The notes beneath the pieces were generated by a model. That model ran no database searches, was not told the DNA's origin, and was given only the letters and a program-made list of their open reading frames with translations. Source: an uncultured Prevotellaceae bacterium (lineage in GTDB: Bacteria > Bacteroidota > Bacteroidia > Bacteroidales > Bacteroidaceae). Taken from it: a stretch of 64,000 bases of DNA. Positions 42,912 through 50,463 of the stretch are shown one piece after another. The position numbers and the translations under genes are program-made. Numbering within the stretch: position 1 is the first letter of the stretch; each line of letters starts with the position of its first letter. The stretch spans positions 124,001-188,000 of the forward strand of contig CADAAR010000001.1 in NCBI GenBank assembly GCA_902785945.1, written 5' to 3'.

Positions 42912-43204
42912 TTCCATTTTCTTCTTTAAAAAAATCAAAGACCTGTCACCCTGCATATTAAAAAAATGTTGCTACTTATTATTTTTAATCCTTTACAACT
43001 AATCTGATTTTTCTTCCTTGCAATTGTTCCACACTTAACGCTGAAAGTCAAAAACCTTAACGCAAAAAGTCTATAACCTTAACGTTGAATATTTATTTCC
43101 GCGCTAAAAATTCTATTTCTGCACCGTAAAATCTATTTCAACGGGCTAAAAATCTATTTCTGCGCGCTGAAAATTCTATTTCACGCCCTGAAAATACTTT
43201 TTAT
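42890..43204 (-). ncRNA. candidate non-coding RNA carrying degenerate repeats
   Basis: A promoter-like TATCTTTG lies at 43218-43211 on the minus strand and an intrinsic terminator at 42911-42881. No ORF of note lies between them, so a transcript of roughly 320 bases is possible, and its 5' half would consist of eight degenerate 19-22-base repeats. The alternative is that this is simply the long 3' untranslated end of the upstream truncated genes, with the box a chance match. Confidence 0.35.
43037..43204. repeat. eight degenerate tandem repeats, period about 17-22 bases
   Basis: Units begin near 43039, 43061, 43083, 43100, 43122, 43142, 43163 and 43184. The first three read roughly CTTAACGCTGAAAGTCTATAAC, the later ones CGCGCTAAAAATTCTATTTCTG; all share CGC.TGAAAA.TCTAT. 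Not CRISPR: the units are contiguous and none is exact. The 492-base gap 42787-43278 holds no gene. Confidence 0.75.
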
Positions 43205-43210
43205 TCGAAG

Positions 43211-43218
43211 CAAAGATA
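43211..43218 (-). promoter_or_regulatory. promoter-like -7 element upstream of the repeat array
   Basis: Minus strand TATCTTTG; the sequence about 20 bases upstream is only TTTAG, so the -33 element is imperfect. Confidence 0.4.
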
Positions 43219-43278
43219 CAATCTATTTTTGAAACTACTAAATTAAAAGCCGGAAATCATTAAAAACGCCTAAATATT

Positions 43279-43500
43279 TCAATAAAAACTACATATGTTT
43301 TTGTTTCCCTCTTTAATTATTGTTTTACTTCCTCTCTGCGGCCGGTCAGGATCAGGTAGCGGGTCTTGGCGTATTATCCAATAGACACGACGTATCTCGA
43401 ACGGCACCTGCTTGAACTGTTCCATAATGGAGAGATTGCCTCGGACATCAAAGAATGTAGGCAAACTGATGATTCTGTTTTCGGAACCCTGTGAGTCCAT
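43279..43500 (-). pseudogene. FdtA/WxcM-like sugar 3,4-ketoisomerase fragment
   Basis: 73 residues. Residues about 8-42 (RIISLPTFFDVRGNLSIMEQ, then PFEIRRVYWI) match the N-terminal strand region of FdtA/WxcM-like cupins, which isomerise dTDP-4-keto-6-deoxyhexoses. The family then continues with a GG...HAH metal-site block that is absent here; instead the frame turns to unrelated basic residues and stops. Full proteins are about 130-140 residues, so this is most likely a remnant. It starts 2 bases after the stop of the upstream truncated transpeptidase gene, which suggests the two decayed or were rearranged together. A short functional protein cannot be excluded. Confidence 0.6.
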
Positions 43501-43502
43501 GA

Positions 43503-43895
43503 TTATTCCATGACTTTGATGACCAGCGACATGTCGCAGTTCTTCAGTATCTCGACCATACGGTCCTCGTCGAAGGAAATGCAGCCGCCGGTGTATGGCT
43601 TCGAGCCTTTCACATGAATAAAGATAGCACTGCCATTGGGATAGATGCAGTCCTTGTTGAAGTCGGTAGCGATGCCGTAGTTGTACTGCGGTTGGTAGGA
43701 ATACATCTCTTCGCCCTTACATTCGTGCTTGGTCTCGGCGGTATCGATAATCTTGTTGTAATACTCACAGTCCTCATCGCAAGCATAGGTTGTGGGCTTT
43801 ACATCGATGTAGGGCATCGTAGTGCCGGGATTGGGCTTGATGCCGAAGGCACTCAGCGGACGTAGCGTGCCAATGGGGGTCTTGCCATCACCCAT
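43503..43895 (-). CDS. L,D-transpeptidase (YkuD-like) catalytic domain, N-terminally truncated
   Basis: 130 residues. GDGKTPIGTL near the start, and IFIHVKGSKPYTGGCISF with His94 and Cys105, are the YkuD signature of L,D-transpeptidases, which cross-link peptidoglycan or attach proteins to it in the periplasm. Family members have a signal peptide and about 40-60 residues before GDGKTP; here the ATG is directly before it and an in-frame TGA lies four codons upstream, so both are missing. An out-of-frame ATGAAAAAATAA just upstream looks like the stub of a lost start. Without export the protein could not reach its substrate, so it may be a pseudogene; the promoter in front is intact. Confidence 0.65.
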   Translation of the reverse strand: MGDGKTPIGTLRPLSAFGIKPNPGTTMPYIDVKPTTYACDEDCEYYNKIIDTAETKHECKGEEMYSYQPQYNYGIATDFNKDCIYPNGSAIFIHVKGSKPYTGGCISFDEDRMVEILKNCDMSLVIKVME

Positions 43896-43951
43896 TGCAT
43901 TATTTTTTCATATTGATTGTTATAGAATTAGTATCGAATTAGTATCGGAGG

Positions 43952-43982
43952 CAAAGATACGAAAAAAATCTGAACCAACAAA
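43952..43982 (-). promoter_or_regulatory. promoter of the truncated transpeptidase gene
   Basis: Minus strand TATCTTTG at 43959-43952 with TTTG at 43982-43979, 19-base spacer. Just downstream is a tandem GAATTAGTATC duplication (about 43925-43946). Confidence 0.68.
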
Positions 43983-44024
43983 AACCCAATGCACTTATTT
44001 GGTTCAAGTTCCAAATTATTTTTG

Positions 44025-44139
44025 TTTGGCAGCTGAATGTAACAGAACGATGGTGATGTGAACCTGTGTGAGTCTGAAACGGAAATGTTAATAATACGAA
44101 AAGTTGTGGATAACTGTCGAGTTATTCACAATTTTTTTT
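44025..44139 (+). ncRNA. candidate small RNA of about 110 bases
   Basis: TATTTTTG at 44017-44024 could start a transcript near 44030 that ends at the terminator hairpin at 44104-44139. No plus-strand gene lies upstream that would need this terminator. The possible -33 TTTG (43998) is only 15 bases away, so the promoter is weak. The 370-base gap 43896-44265 otherwise holds the two divergent promoters. Confidence 0.3.
44104..44139 (+). terminator. hairpin of two inverted DnaA-box-like sequences followed by T8
   Basis: TTGTGGATAACT (44104-44115) pairs with AGTTATTCACAA (44120-44131), one G-U pair, loop GTCG, followed by eight T. It has the form of an intrinsic terminator. Both arms contain consensus DnaA boxes (TTATCCACA on the minus strand at 44113-44105, TTATTCACA on the plus strand at 44122-44130). 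Confidence 0.7.
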
Positions 44140-44167
44140 GTGGTTCACGCTTTTCTTCGTACCTTTG
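44137..44167 (+). promoter_or_regulatory. promoter of the VTC-DUF4956-DUF2490 operon
   Basis: TTTG at 44137-44140 (end of the T-run of the preceding hairpin) and TACCTTTG at 44160-44167, 19-base spacer. It gives a leader of about 90 bases before the ATG at 44266. Confidence 0.78.
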
Positions 44168-44265
44168 CAGCCGAATGGACGTCTGCTGAAGAAATATGTC
44201 CTTTCGCTGAAAATATTTGCATAGGAATCTCTTTCTAACTAATTTTGCGCCATAAACCAAAAGAA

Positions 44266-45021
44266 ATGATAGATATATTATCAAAGTTTGAACCCATTAC
44301 ACTGGAACAGATGAACAGTGTGAAGCTGATGAACCGTACTGATACGAAGTTCGTCACCAACCTCGATAAGCTTCACCAGCTCCTGGAGATGGCGCAGGCA
44401 GATTATTTTGTGCAAGACATCGATGGCGGACGTAATCTGGAGTATGATACAACCTACTTTGATACGACAGACTTCGATATGTACTGCCAGCATCAGTATG
44501 GGCACACCAACCGCCAGAAGATCCGTTTCCGTACATATTGTGTCAGTGGTTTGCAGTTCATGGAGGTGAAGACCAAGAACAACCACGGGCGCACAAAGAA
44601 AAAGCGTATAGAAGTGGGCGACATGAATCTAGCCGATGAGGAAAAACGCCAGTTTCTTGCAAAGCACTTGCGCTATGATGTCGACAGCCTGGTGCCTGCC
44701 CTTAACAATCACTTCTCACGTATCACGCTAGTGAACAAAGCGAAGACTGAACGCCTCACCATCGACTCCAGACTCCGATTCCACAACATGCAGAACGGTT
44801 GTGAACGCGACATGGCGGATCTGGTGATTATCGAACTGAAACGCGACGGACTGGTATTCTCGCCAGTTCTGGAAATGCTCCGACAGCTGCGGATTCATCC
44901 TCACGGCTATTCAAAATATTGTATGGGCTCAGCATTGACCTGCAACGGTCGGCTGCCCGTGAACCGCTTCAAGCGGAAACTTATCGAAGTAGATAAACTC
45001 GTCAATCAACAAAAACAATAA
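44266..45021 (+). CDS. VTC-domain polyphosphate polymerase-like protein
   Basis: 251 residues from the ATG at 44266; a TTG 21 bases upstream is in frame but less likely. The protein is a single VTC domain, the triphosphate-tunnel fold that in yeast Vtc4 makes polyphosphate from ATP. Visible conserved basic and acidic tunnel residues: NRTDTKFV, YDTTYFDTTDFDMY, RQKIRFRTY, FMEVKTKNNHGRTKKKRI and LVIIELKRDG, with SKYCMGSAL at the end. It has no SPX domain or membrane part of its own; the next gene supplies one. Polymerase activity is inferred from the fold. Confidence 0.82.
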   Translation: MIDILSKFEPITLEQMNSVKLMNRTDTKFVTNLDKLHQLLEMAQADYFVQDIDGGRNLEYDTTYFDTTDFDMYCQHQYGHTNRQKIRFRTYCVSGLQFMEVKTKNNHGRTKKKRIEVGDMNLADEEKRQFLAKHLRYDVDSLVPALNNHFSRITLVNKAKTERLTIDSRLRFHNMQNGCERDMADLVIIELKRDGLVFSPVLEMLRQLRIHPHGYSKYCMGSALTCNGRLPVNRFKRKLIEVDKLVNQQKQ

Positions 45022-45025
45022 GAAT

Positions 45026-45712
45026 ATGATTAATTTTAAAGAAATGTTCTCCCCTGATTTCGGAGACACCCTACTGAGATTCGCTCTCTGTTACCTAGTC
45101 AACTGGATCATCGTCAACTTCCTTTATTTTAAAAAGGCCAAAAGACGTGATTTCTTTTTCACCTTTATGATTATTTCCGTAGCCATCTTTTTCCTGGTCT
45201 ACCTGATGATGGGTATGGATCGCGGAAAGGCCACGATGGGTGTAGGTCTCGGACTGTTCGGTATTTTCTCTATCATGCGTTATCGTACCGATGCAATGCC
45301 TGTTCGAGAGATGACCTATCTCTTTGTGGTAGTATGTCTGTCGGTGGTTCATGCGATGGCCGATACCTTAGGGGTTAATGCTGCAGGTGTCATGATTGGC
45401 ACACCGCTGGTCGAGTTGCTGGTCATCGACGTGATTGTCATCCTGTCTATTGTCATCTTCGAGCGTTCACTCAAGGTGCAGGCCTCGAAACTGGTACAGT
45501 ACGACCGTATTGACCTGATTAAGCCTGAACGCAGGGAAGAGCTGAAGGCTGACCTGGAGGCGCGTCTGGGACTGAAAGTTGTATCCGTGAGGGTTGGAGC
45601 CGTCGACTTTCTGCGTGATATGACAGTGCTTCGTGTCTACTACGAGGGCAATGATAGCGGCGATGTGAAGAATATGTTGAAAATCAAAAACTCAGATTAT
45701 GCAAGCGTATAG
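45026..45712 (+). CDS. DUF4956 membrane protein
   Basis: 228 residues, four to five hydrophobic segments in the first 150 residues (for example DTLLRFALCYLVNWIIVNF, MIISVAIFFLVYLMMG, VGLGLFGIFSIMRYRTDAMPVREMTYLF), then a soluble alpha/beta C-terminus. The block GIFSIMRYRTDAMPVREMTY is the DUF4956 signature. DUF4956 genes repeatedly occur beside VTC genes in bacteria, suggesting a membrane partner for polyphosphate synthesis or transfer. Starts 4 bases after the VTC stop and overlaps the DUF2490 gene by 14 bases. Confidence 0.82.
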   Translation: MINFKEMFSPDFGDTLLRFALCYLVNWIIVNFLYFKKAKRRDFFFTFMIISVAIFFLVYLMMGMDRGKATMGVGLGLFGIFSIMRYRTDAMPVREMTYLFVVVCLSVVHAMADTLGVNAAGVMIGTPLVELLVIDVIVILSIVIFERSLKVQASKLVQYDRIDLIKPERREELKADLEARLGLKVVSVRVGAVDFLRDMTVLRVYYEGNDSGDVKNMLKIKNSDYASV

Positions 45713-46511
45713 GCTCTTTTCAGGCAAGCTGCGCTATCTGACAGTCGCACTCGCTATCCAGTGCTCGCTATTCACAGCCTCTGCGCAGGCTGATGATTTC
45801 GGACTCGACTTCTCGCTGGAGGTGCAGAAGAAGATCGACAAGAAATGGTCTGTGAGTCTCGAAGGTGAGTTGCGCACCCGTAATAATGCCCAGACCAACG
45901 ACCGCTGGAGCGTAGGTCTTGGTGTAGACTATAAGGTCGCTAAGTGGCTGAAGGCTTCAGCTGGCTATAATCTCCTTTACGACAATTATGAGCGCATCAG
46001 CTATTTTGACGAAGAAGACGACGAGGTGGACGATGGCGATGCAGATGTAGGTGATCCCAAGAAGAGGGCCCAATATTGGTCAGCGCGCCATCGCTTCAAT
46101 GTGTCGTTGACGCTTAGTAAGAAACTGATTGGCGACTTCAAGTTCTCACTTCGTGAGCGCTGGCAGTACACCTATCGTCCTGAATATACCGTCGATGAGC
46201 GTTGGAGCTATCTGAAGAATGCCTACGATGGGAAGGCGCATACCTATAGCGGCAAAGGCAAACATGTGTTGCGCACCCGGCTACAGATGGAATACGACAA
46301 TAACAAGGTGCCTGTCTCACCTTATGCTAGTGTAGAATTCTTCAATCAGATGTCGTTGGAGAAGGTGCGTTATCAGGTTGGTGCGGAATGGTCTATCACA
46401 AAGCAGCACGCTGTGGGCGCATTCTACCGCTATCAGCATATCAGCAATGACGATGAGGGGTTTGAAGCCAATCGTCATCTTATAGGTTTGAGTTACAAAC
46501 TAAAATTATAA
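45699..46511 (+). CDS. DUF2490 outer-membrane beta-barrel protein
   Basis: 270 residues. A signal peptide (about residues 1-30, ending SAQA) precedes alternating aromatic/polar strands typical of a beta-barrel: FGLDFSLEVQKKI, VSLEGELRTRNN, WSVGLGVDYKV, LKASAGYNLLYDNY, ending in HLIGLSYKLKL with the terminal hydrophobic residue usual for barrel proteins. An acidic insert (DEEDDEVDDGDADVGD) lies in a loop. It matches DUF2490. With VTC and DUF4956 it completes a three-gene unit reaching from cytosol to outer membrane. Followed by a strong bidirectional terminator. Confidence 0.8.
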   Translation: MQAYRLFSGKLRYLTVALAIQCSLFTASAQADDFGLDFSLEVQKKIDKKWSVSLEGELRTRNNAQTNDRWSVGLGVDYKVAKWLKASAGYNLLYDNYERISYFDEEDDEVDDGDADVGDPKKRAQYWSARHRFNVSLTLSKKLIGDFKFSLRERWQYTYRPEYTVDERWSYLKNAYDGKAHTYSGKGKHVLRTRLQMEYDNNKVPVSPYASVEFFNQMSLEKVRYQVGAEWSITKQHAVGAFYRYQHISNDDEGFEANRHLIGLSYKLKL

Positions 46512-46519
46512 TCCACTAT

Positions 46520-46555
46520 AAAAAAGGAGCGTGTAAATTTACACGCTCCTTTTTT
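46520..46555. terminator. bidirectional terminator between DUF2490 and atpG
   Basis: A perfect 36-base palindrome: six A, then GGAGCGTGTAAA, its mirror TTTACACGCTCC, then six T. It ends both the plus-strand VTC operon and the minus-strand ATP synthase operon; the atpG stop codon lies inside its right edge. Confidence 0.92.
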
Positions 46556-47528
46556 AATTGTTGACTGAGCCTCCTACAATATCTAGGAGCTCGGAAGTGA
46601 TAGCCTGCTGACGGCTCTTGTTGTACTGAAGGTTCAGTTCGCGAAGCAACTCGTCTGCATTATCAGTAGCGGTCTGCATGGCCACCATACGGGCAGCATG
46701 CTCCGAGGCATTCGAATCGAGCAGGGCCGTGTAGAGTGCCAGGTGGGCAAGCTTCGGGATGAGTTGCGAGAGCACAGTGTCCATATCGGGCTCGACAATG
46801 AAGTTATCATTGAGCGGTTTGACTTCCTCTTGCTCACCTCTCGTCTCTTGCCTCTCACCTCTCTTCTTGAGATATTCCTGCGACTCCTTGGTGGCAATCA
46901 CACTCGTCAAATCGCGCTCGTGATCAGCCTGCAGTTCCGACTCGACATCGATGGGCAGGAAGGTCTTTCGCGTGAGCACCTGTGAACCGGCACTCTTGAA
47001 GTGATGATAGATGAGTTCTACCTTGTCTATCTCACCATCAGCAAACTTCTTTCCCAGCTCCATCGCAATCTCGATGCACTGCTGCACATTAGGTTTGTCG
47101 GCCAGCGCGGAGAATTCACCCTGTACCTTCAGACCTAGTTTCTGCGCCTTCTCATAGACCTTACGACCGATGGGATAGATCTCTACGTTGTCGCGACCGA
47201 TGGTCTGGTCGTACTCGTTGACGGCCTGCAACATCAGCTTGATGGTGTTGGCATTGAAGCCGCCACAGAGCGACGAGTTAGACGTGAAGACCACGAGTGC
47301 AGCTCGCTTCACGGGACGTACCTGATCGTAGATGGTCTGTGCCTCGGCCTCGGCAGCGAGGAACGACTTGAGGATGTGCTCCAGCAGCTCCTCGTAAGGT
47401 AGCATGTTTTGTATGGCCACCTGTGCGTGGTGCAGCTTGCTGGAAGCCACCATCTTCATAGCCGACGTGATCTTGCGCGTGGAGTTGACGGAGGCTATGC
47501 GGCCCTTGATTTCTTTCAGGCTGGGCAT
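46554..47528 (-). CDS. atpG: ATP synthase F1 gamma subunit
   Basis: 324 residues. The N-terminal helix KGRIASVNSTRKITSAMKMVASSKL and the C-terminal helix AARMVAMQTATDNADELL with LNLQYNKSRQQAITSELLDIVGG form the rotor coiled coil. It is longer than the usual 290 residues: an insert in the variable region (KKRGERQETRGEQEEVK) is encoded by a GAGAGGTGAGAGG-type low-complexity stretch. Last gene of the atp operon, 6 bases after atpA; its stop lies in the terminator. Confidence 0.95.
   Translation of the reverse strand: MPSLKEIKGRIASVNSTRKITSAMKMVASSKLHHAQVAIQNMLPYEELLEHILKSFLAAEAEAQTIYDQVRPVKRAALVVFTSNSSLCGGFNANTIKLMLQAVNEYDQTIGRDNVEIYPIGRKVYEKAQKLGLKVQGEFSALADKPNVQQCIEIAMELGKKFADGEIDKVELIYHHFKSAGSQVLTRKTFLPIDVESELQADHERDLTSVIATKESQEYLKKRGERQETRGEQEEVKPLNDNFIVEPDMDTVLSQLIPKLAHLALYTALLDSNASEHAARMVAMQTATDNADELLRELNLQYNKSRQQAITSELLDIVGGSVNN
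46825..46870. repeat. GAGAGGTGAG-type low-complexity insert in atpG
   Basis: On the coding (minus) strand, about 45 bases of AGAGGTGAGAGG/AGACGAGAGG repeats with two copies of AGAGGTGAG, read in frame within the gamma subunit. Confidence 0.7.
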
Positions 47529-47534
47529 AGGCTA

Positions 47535-49121
47535 CTAACTTTTATACGTTCCTGCGATGTCAGCCATCACTGCCTCGATCTTGCCAGTAGTCTCGTCGTC
47601 AATCTTACCGCTGGCGAGTGTCTCAATGACCTCGGGATTGGCAGAGCGCAGCTTATCGAGGAACGACGTCTGGCACTCGCGCACCTTATCGATGGGCACA
47701 TCGCGCATCAAGCCGTGCACACCACAATAGAGGATGGCAATCTGCTCGCCTACGGGCATCGGGCTGTACTGCGGCTGAATGAGCAGCTGATTGTTCTTAC
47801 GACCGCGGTCGAGCGTCATCGCCGTCACGGCATCCATATCGCTGGAGAACTTCGAGAAGGCCTCGAGTTCACGATACTGTGCCTGGTCGATCTTCAGCGT
47901 ACCGGCCACCTTCTTCATCGACTTGATCTGTGCCGAACCACCCACACGACTCACGGAGATACCCACGTTGATGGCGGGACGGAAGCCCTGGTTGAAGAGG
48001 TCGCTCTCGAGGAAGATCTGACCGTCGGTGATGGAGATCACGTTGGTAGGGATGTAAGCCGACACGTCGCCAGCCTGCGTCTCGATGATAGGCAGAGCGG
48101 TCAATGAACCGCCACCCTTTACGTGACCCTTCATGCACTCAGGCAGGTCGTTCATCTGCTCGGCCACCTCCTGTTGCTCGTTCATCTTGGCTGCACGCTC
48201 CAACAGACGGGAGTGCAGGTAGAACACGTCACCAGGATAAGCCTCACGACCCGAAGGACGACGCAGGATCAGCGATACCTCACGATAGGCCACAGCCTGC
48301 TTTGAGAGGTCGTCGTAGACCACCAATGCGGGCAGACCGCGGTCGCGGAAGTACTCACCGATGGCGGCACCTGCGAACGGTGCATAATACTGCATGGCGG
48401 CAGGATCGGCAGCGGTAGCAGCCACCACGATGGTGTAAGGCATGGCACCGTGCTCCTGCAGCGTCGAGACGAGCGCAGCAACGGTACTGGCCTTCTGACC
48501 GATGGCAACATAGATACAATAGACAGGCTTTCCTGCCTCATAGAAACTCTTCTGGTTGATGATGGTATCAACGGCGATGGCGGTCTTACCCGTCTGACGG
48601 TCGCCGATGATGAGTTCACGCTGACCGCGACCGATGGGGATCATCGAGTCGATGGCCTTCAGACCGGTCTGCAGCGGCTCTTTCACGGGCTGACGGTAGA
48701 TCACACCAGGGGCCTTACGGTCGAGCGGCATCTCGAATGCATCACTCAGATCGATATCGCCCTTGCCGTCGATAGCCTGTCCCAGCGGATTGATGACACG
48801 GCCGAGCATGTTGTCGTTGACGCGGATAGAGGCAATACGCTTCGTACGCTTTACGACCATACCCTCCTTAATGCCCGATGTACCGCCGAGAAGCACACAA
48901 CCGACGTTGTCTTCCTCGAGGTTCATCACGATAGCCATCGTGCCATTCTCAAATTCCAGCAGCTCATTGGCCTCGGCGTTGCGCAGTCCGTAGATACGGG
49001 CCACACCGTCGCTGACGGTCAGCACGGTACCCACCTCGTCGAACTTCTCGGCACTGGAGATACCCTTCAGCTGATCGAGCAGCACCTGGGACACTTCGCT
49101 TGGTTTAATCTTATCTGACAT
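47535..49121 (-). CDS. atpA: ATP synthase F1 alpha subunit
   Basis: 528 residues. P-loop [11 protein letters not shown], the alpha-specific [10 protein letters not shown] and the [14 protein letters not shown] block. Non-catalytic nucleotide-binding subunit of the F1 hexamer. Follows atpH by 9 bases and precedes atpG by 6. Confidence 0.97.
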   Translation of the reverse strand: MSDKIKPSEVSQVLLDQLKGISSAEKFDEVGTVLTVSDGVARIYGLRNAEANELLEFENGTMAIVMNLEEDNVGCVLLGGTSGIKEGMVVKRTKRIASIRVNDNMLGRVINPLGQAIDGKGDIDLSDAFEMPLDRKAPGVIYRQPVKEPLQTGLKAIDSMIPIGRGQRELIIGDRQTGKTAIAVDTIINQKSFYEAGKPVYCIYVAIGQKASTVAALVSTLQEHGAMPYTIVVAATAADPAAMQYYAPFAGAAIGEYFRDRGLPALVVYDDLSKQAVAYREVSLILRRPSGREAYPGDVFYLHSRLLERAAKMNEQQEVAEQMNDLPECMKGHVKGGGSLTALPIIETQAGDVSAYIPTNVISITDGQIFLESDLFNQGFRPAINVGISVSRVGGSAQIKSMKKVAGTLKIDQAQYRELEAFSKFSSDMDAVTAMTLDRGRKNNQLLIQPQYSPMPVGEQIAILYCGVHGLMRDVPIDKVRECQTSFLDKLRSANPEVIETLASGKIDDETTGKIEAVMADIAGTYKS

Positions 49122-49130
49122 TGTAATTTA

Positions 49131-49664
49131 CTATTTTAGTGTTTGTAGAATTGAGTTGAGCTTTGACTTGACACTCGCATCCATACGATAGGTGTCGTAT
49201 TCGAGAATGAAGCCACCGATGATATCTGGATTCACCTCGGTCTCAAACTCCACTGTTCCATTAGTCTTGCTTTCCACCATCTGACGCATCTTCTGCTCGG
49301 TGGCAGGAGAAACGGCAGCAGCGGTAATCAGTCTGCCACGGATGACGTTCTTCTGTTGACGGTAAAGCGTGACGTATGAATTTGCGATGAACTGCATCAC
49401 GTTCTCACGGTCTTCCTTCAGCACGAGGCTGATGAAGGCCTTGGTCAGTTCACAGGGCTTCTCGCCGACGGCTGTCAGCAAGAGCTGCTGCTTCGTGTCC
49501 TTCGAGAGCATCGGGTTGTCAATGGTCTGCCTCAGTTGCGGCACCTCGGTATAGGTCTTCGCCATCGTCTGCATCTCCTTGTAGACGTCGGCCTCGATCT
49601 TCGCGTCGGTGGCACTCTTCAGCAGCGCTCTGGCATAACGAACCGATATGACTCCTATATCCAT
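49131..49664 (-). CDS. atpH: ATP synthase F1 delta subunit
   Basis: 177 residues from the ATG at 49664; a TTG two codons upstream is in frame but less likely. N-terminal SVRYARALL and the C-terminal NPDIIGGFILEYDTYRMDASV are typical of the delta (OSCP) family, which links the peripheral stalk to F1. Starts 10 bases after the atpF stop. Confidence 0.93.
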   Translation of the reverse strand: MDIGVISVRYARALLKSATDAKIEADVYKEMQTMAKTYTEVPQLRQTIDNPMLSKDTKQQLLLTAVGEKPCELTKAFISLVLKEDRENVMQFIANSYVTLYRQQKNVIRGRLITAAAVSPATEQKMRQMVESKTNGTVEFETEVNPDIIGGFILEYDTYRMDASVKSKLNSILQTLK

Positions 49665-49674
49665 ACGCAATCAC

Positions 49675-50169
49675 TTAATTAACAGAAACTTCATCCAGCA
49701 TACGGTCGATCAAATCCATCTGCGTCTTGTCGTCCTTCAGGTTCTGACGAAGCACCTTCTCGGCAATCTCGACGCTGAGGGTAGCTACTTGCTTGCGGAT
49801 ATCGGCGATGGCGGCTTTCTTCTCCTGCTCGATGGCGATGCGGGCATCCTCCATCAGTCGGGCACCTTCCTGACGCGCCTTATCCTGAGCTTTCTCTACG
49901 ATGGCATCGCGGGTCTCAGCAGCCTCTTTCAAAATCTGAGCCTGCTTCTCGCGTGCCTCCTGCAAGATGGATTCACCTTCTTTCTGTATATTGGCGAGCC
50001 GTTCGTTGGCCTCATGCGCCTTACGCAGTGAGTCGTCGATGAAAGCCTGACGCTCCTTCACCATCCCAGTGATGACGGGGAAGCCAAACTTCCAAAGCAG
50101 GAGGAACACCACGATGAACGTGATGCTCATCCAGAACAGCAGACCAGTACTCGGAATCAACAAATCCAT
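49675..50169 (-). CDS. atpF: ATP synthase Fo b subunit
   Basis: 164 residues. One N-terminal membrane helix (LLFWMSITFIVVFLLLWKFG) and a long charged coiled coil (about 35-140) make it the peripheral stalk subunit. One b gene only, so the stalk is presumably a homodimer. Confidence 0.95.
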   Translation of the reverse strand: MDLLIPSTGLLFWMSITFIVVFLLLWKFGFPVITGMVKERQAFIDDSLRKAHEANERLANIQKEGESILQEAREKQAQILKEAAETRDAIVEKAQDKARQEGARLMEDARIAIEQEKKAAIADIRKQVATLSVEIAEKVLRQNLKDDKTQMDLIDRMLDEVSVN

Positions 50170-50187
50170 ACGCTGTGCGGAGTTTGA

Positions 50188-50436
<249 letters not shown>

Positions 50437-50463
50437 TTAAATTGTTAATATTTTAATTAATTC

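Noticed and set aside
43037-43204. CRISPR array
   Set aside because: Units are contiguous and degenerate, with no unique spacers and no cas genes.
44104-44131. Replication origin
   Set aside because: Only two DnaA boxes, in a terminator-shaped hairpin, with no dnaA, dnaN or box cluster nearby.
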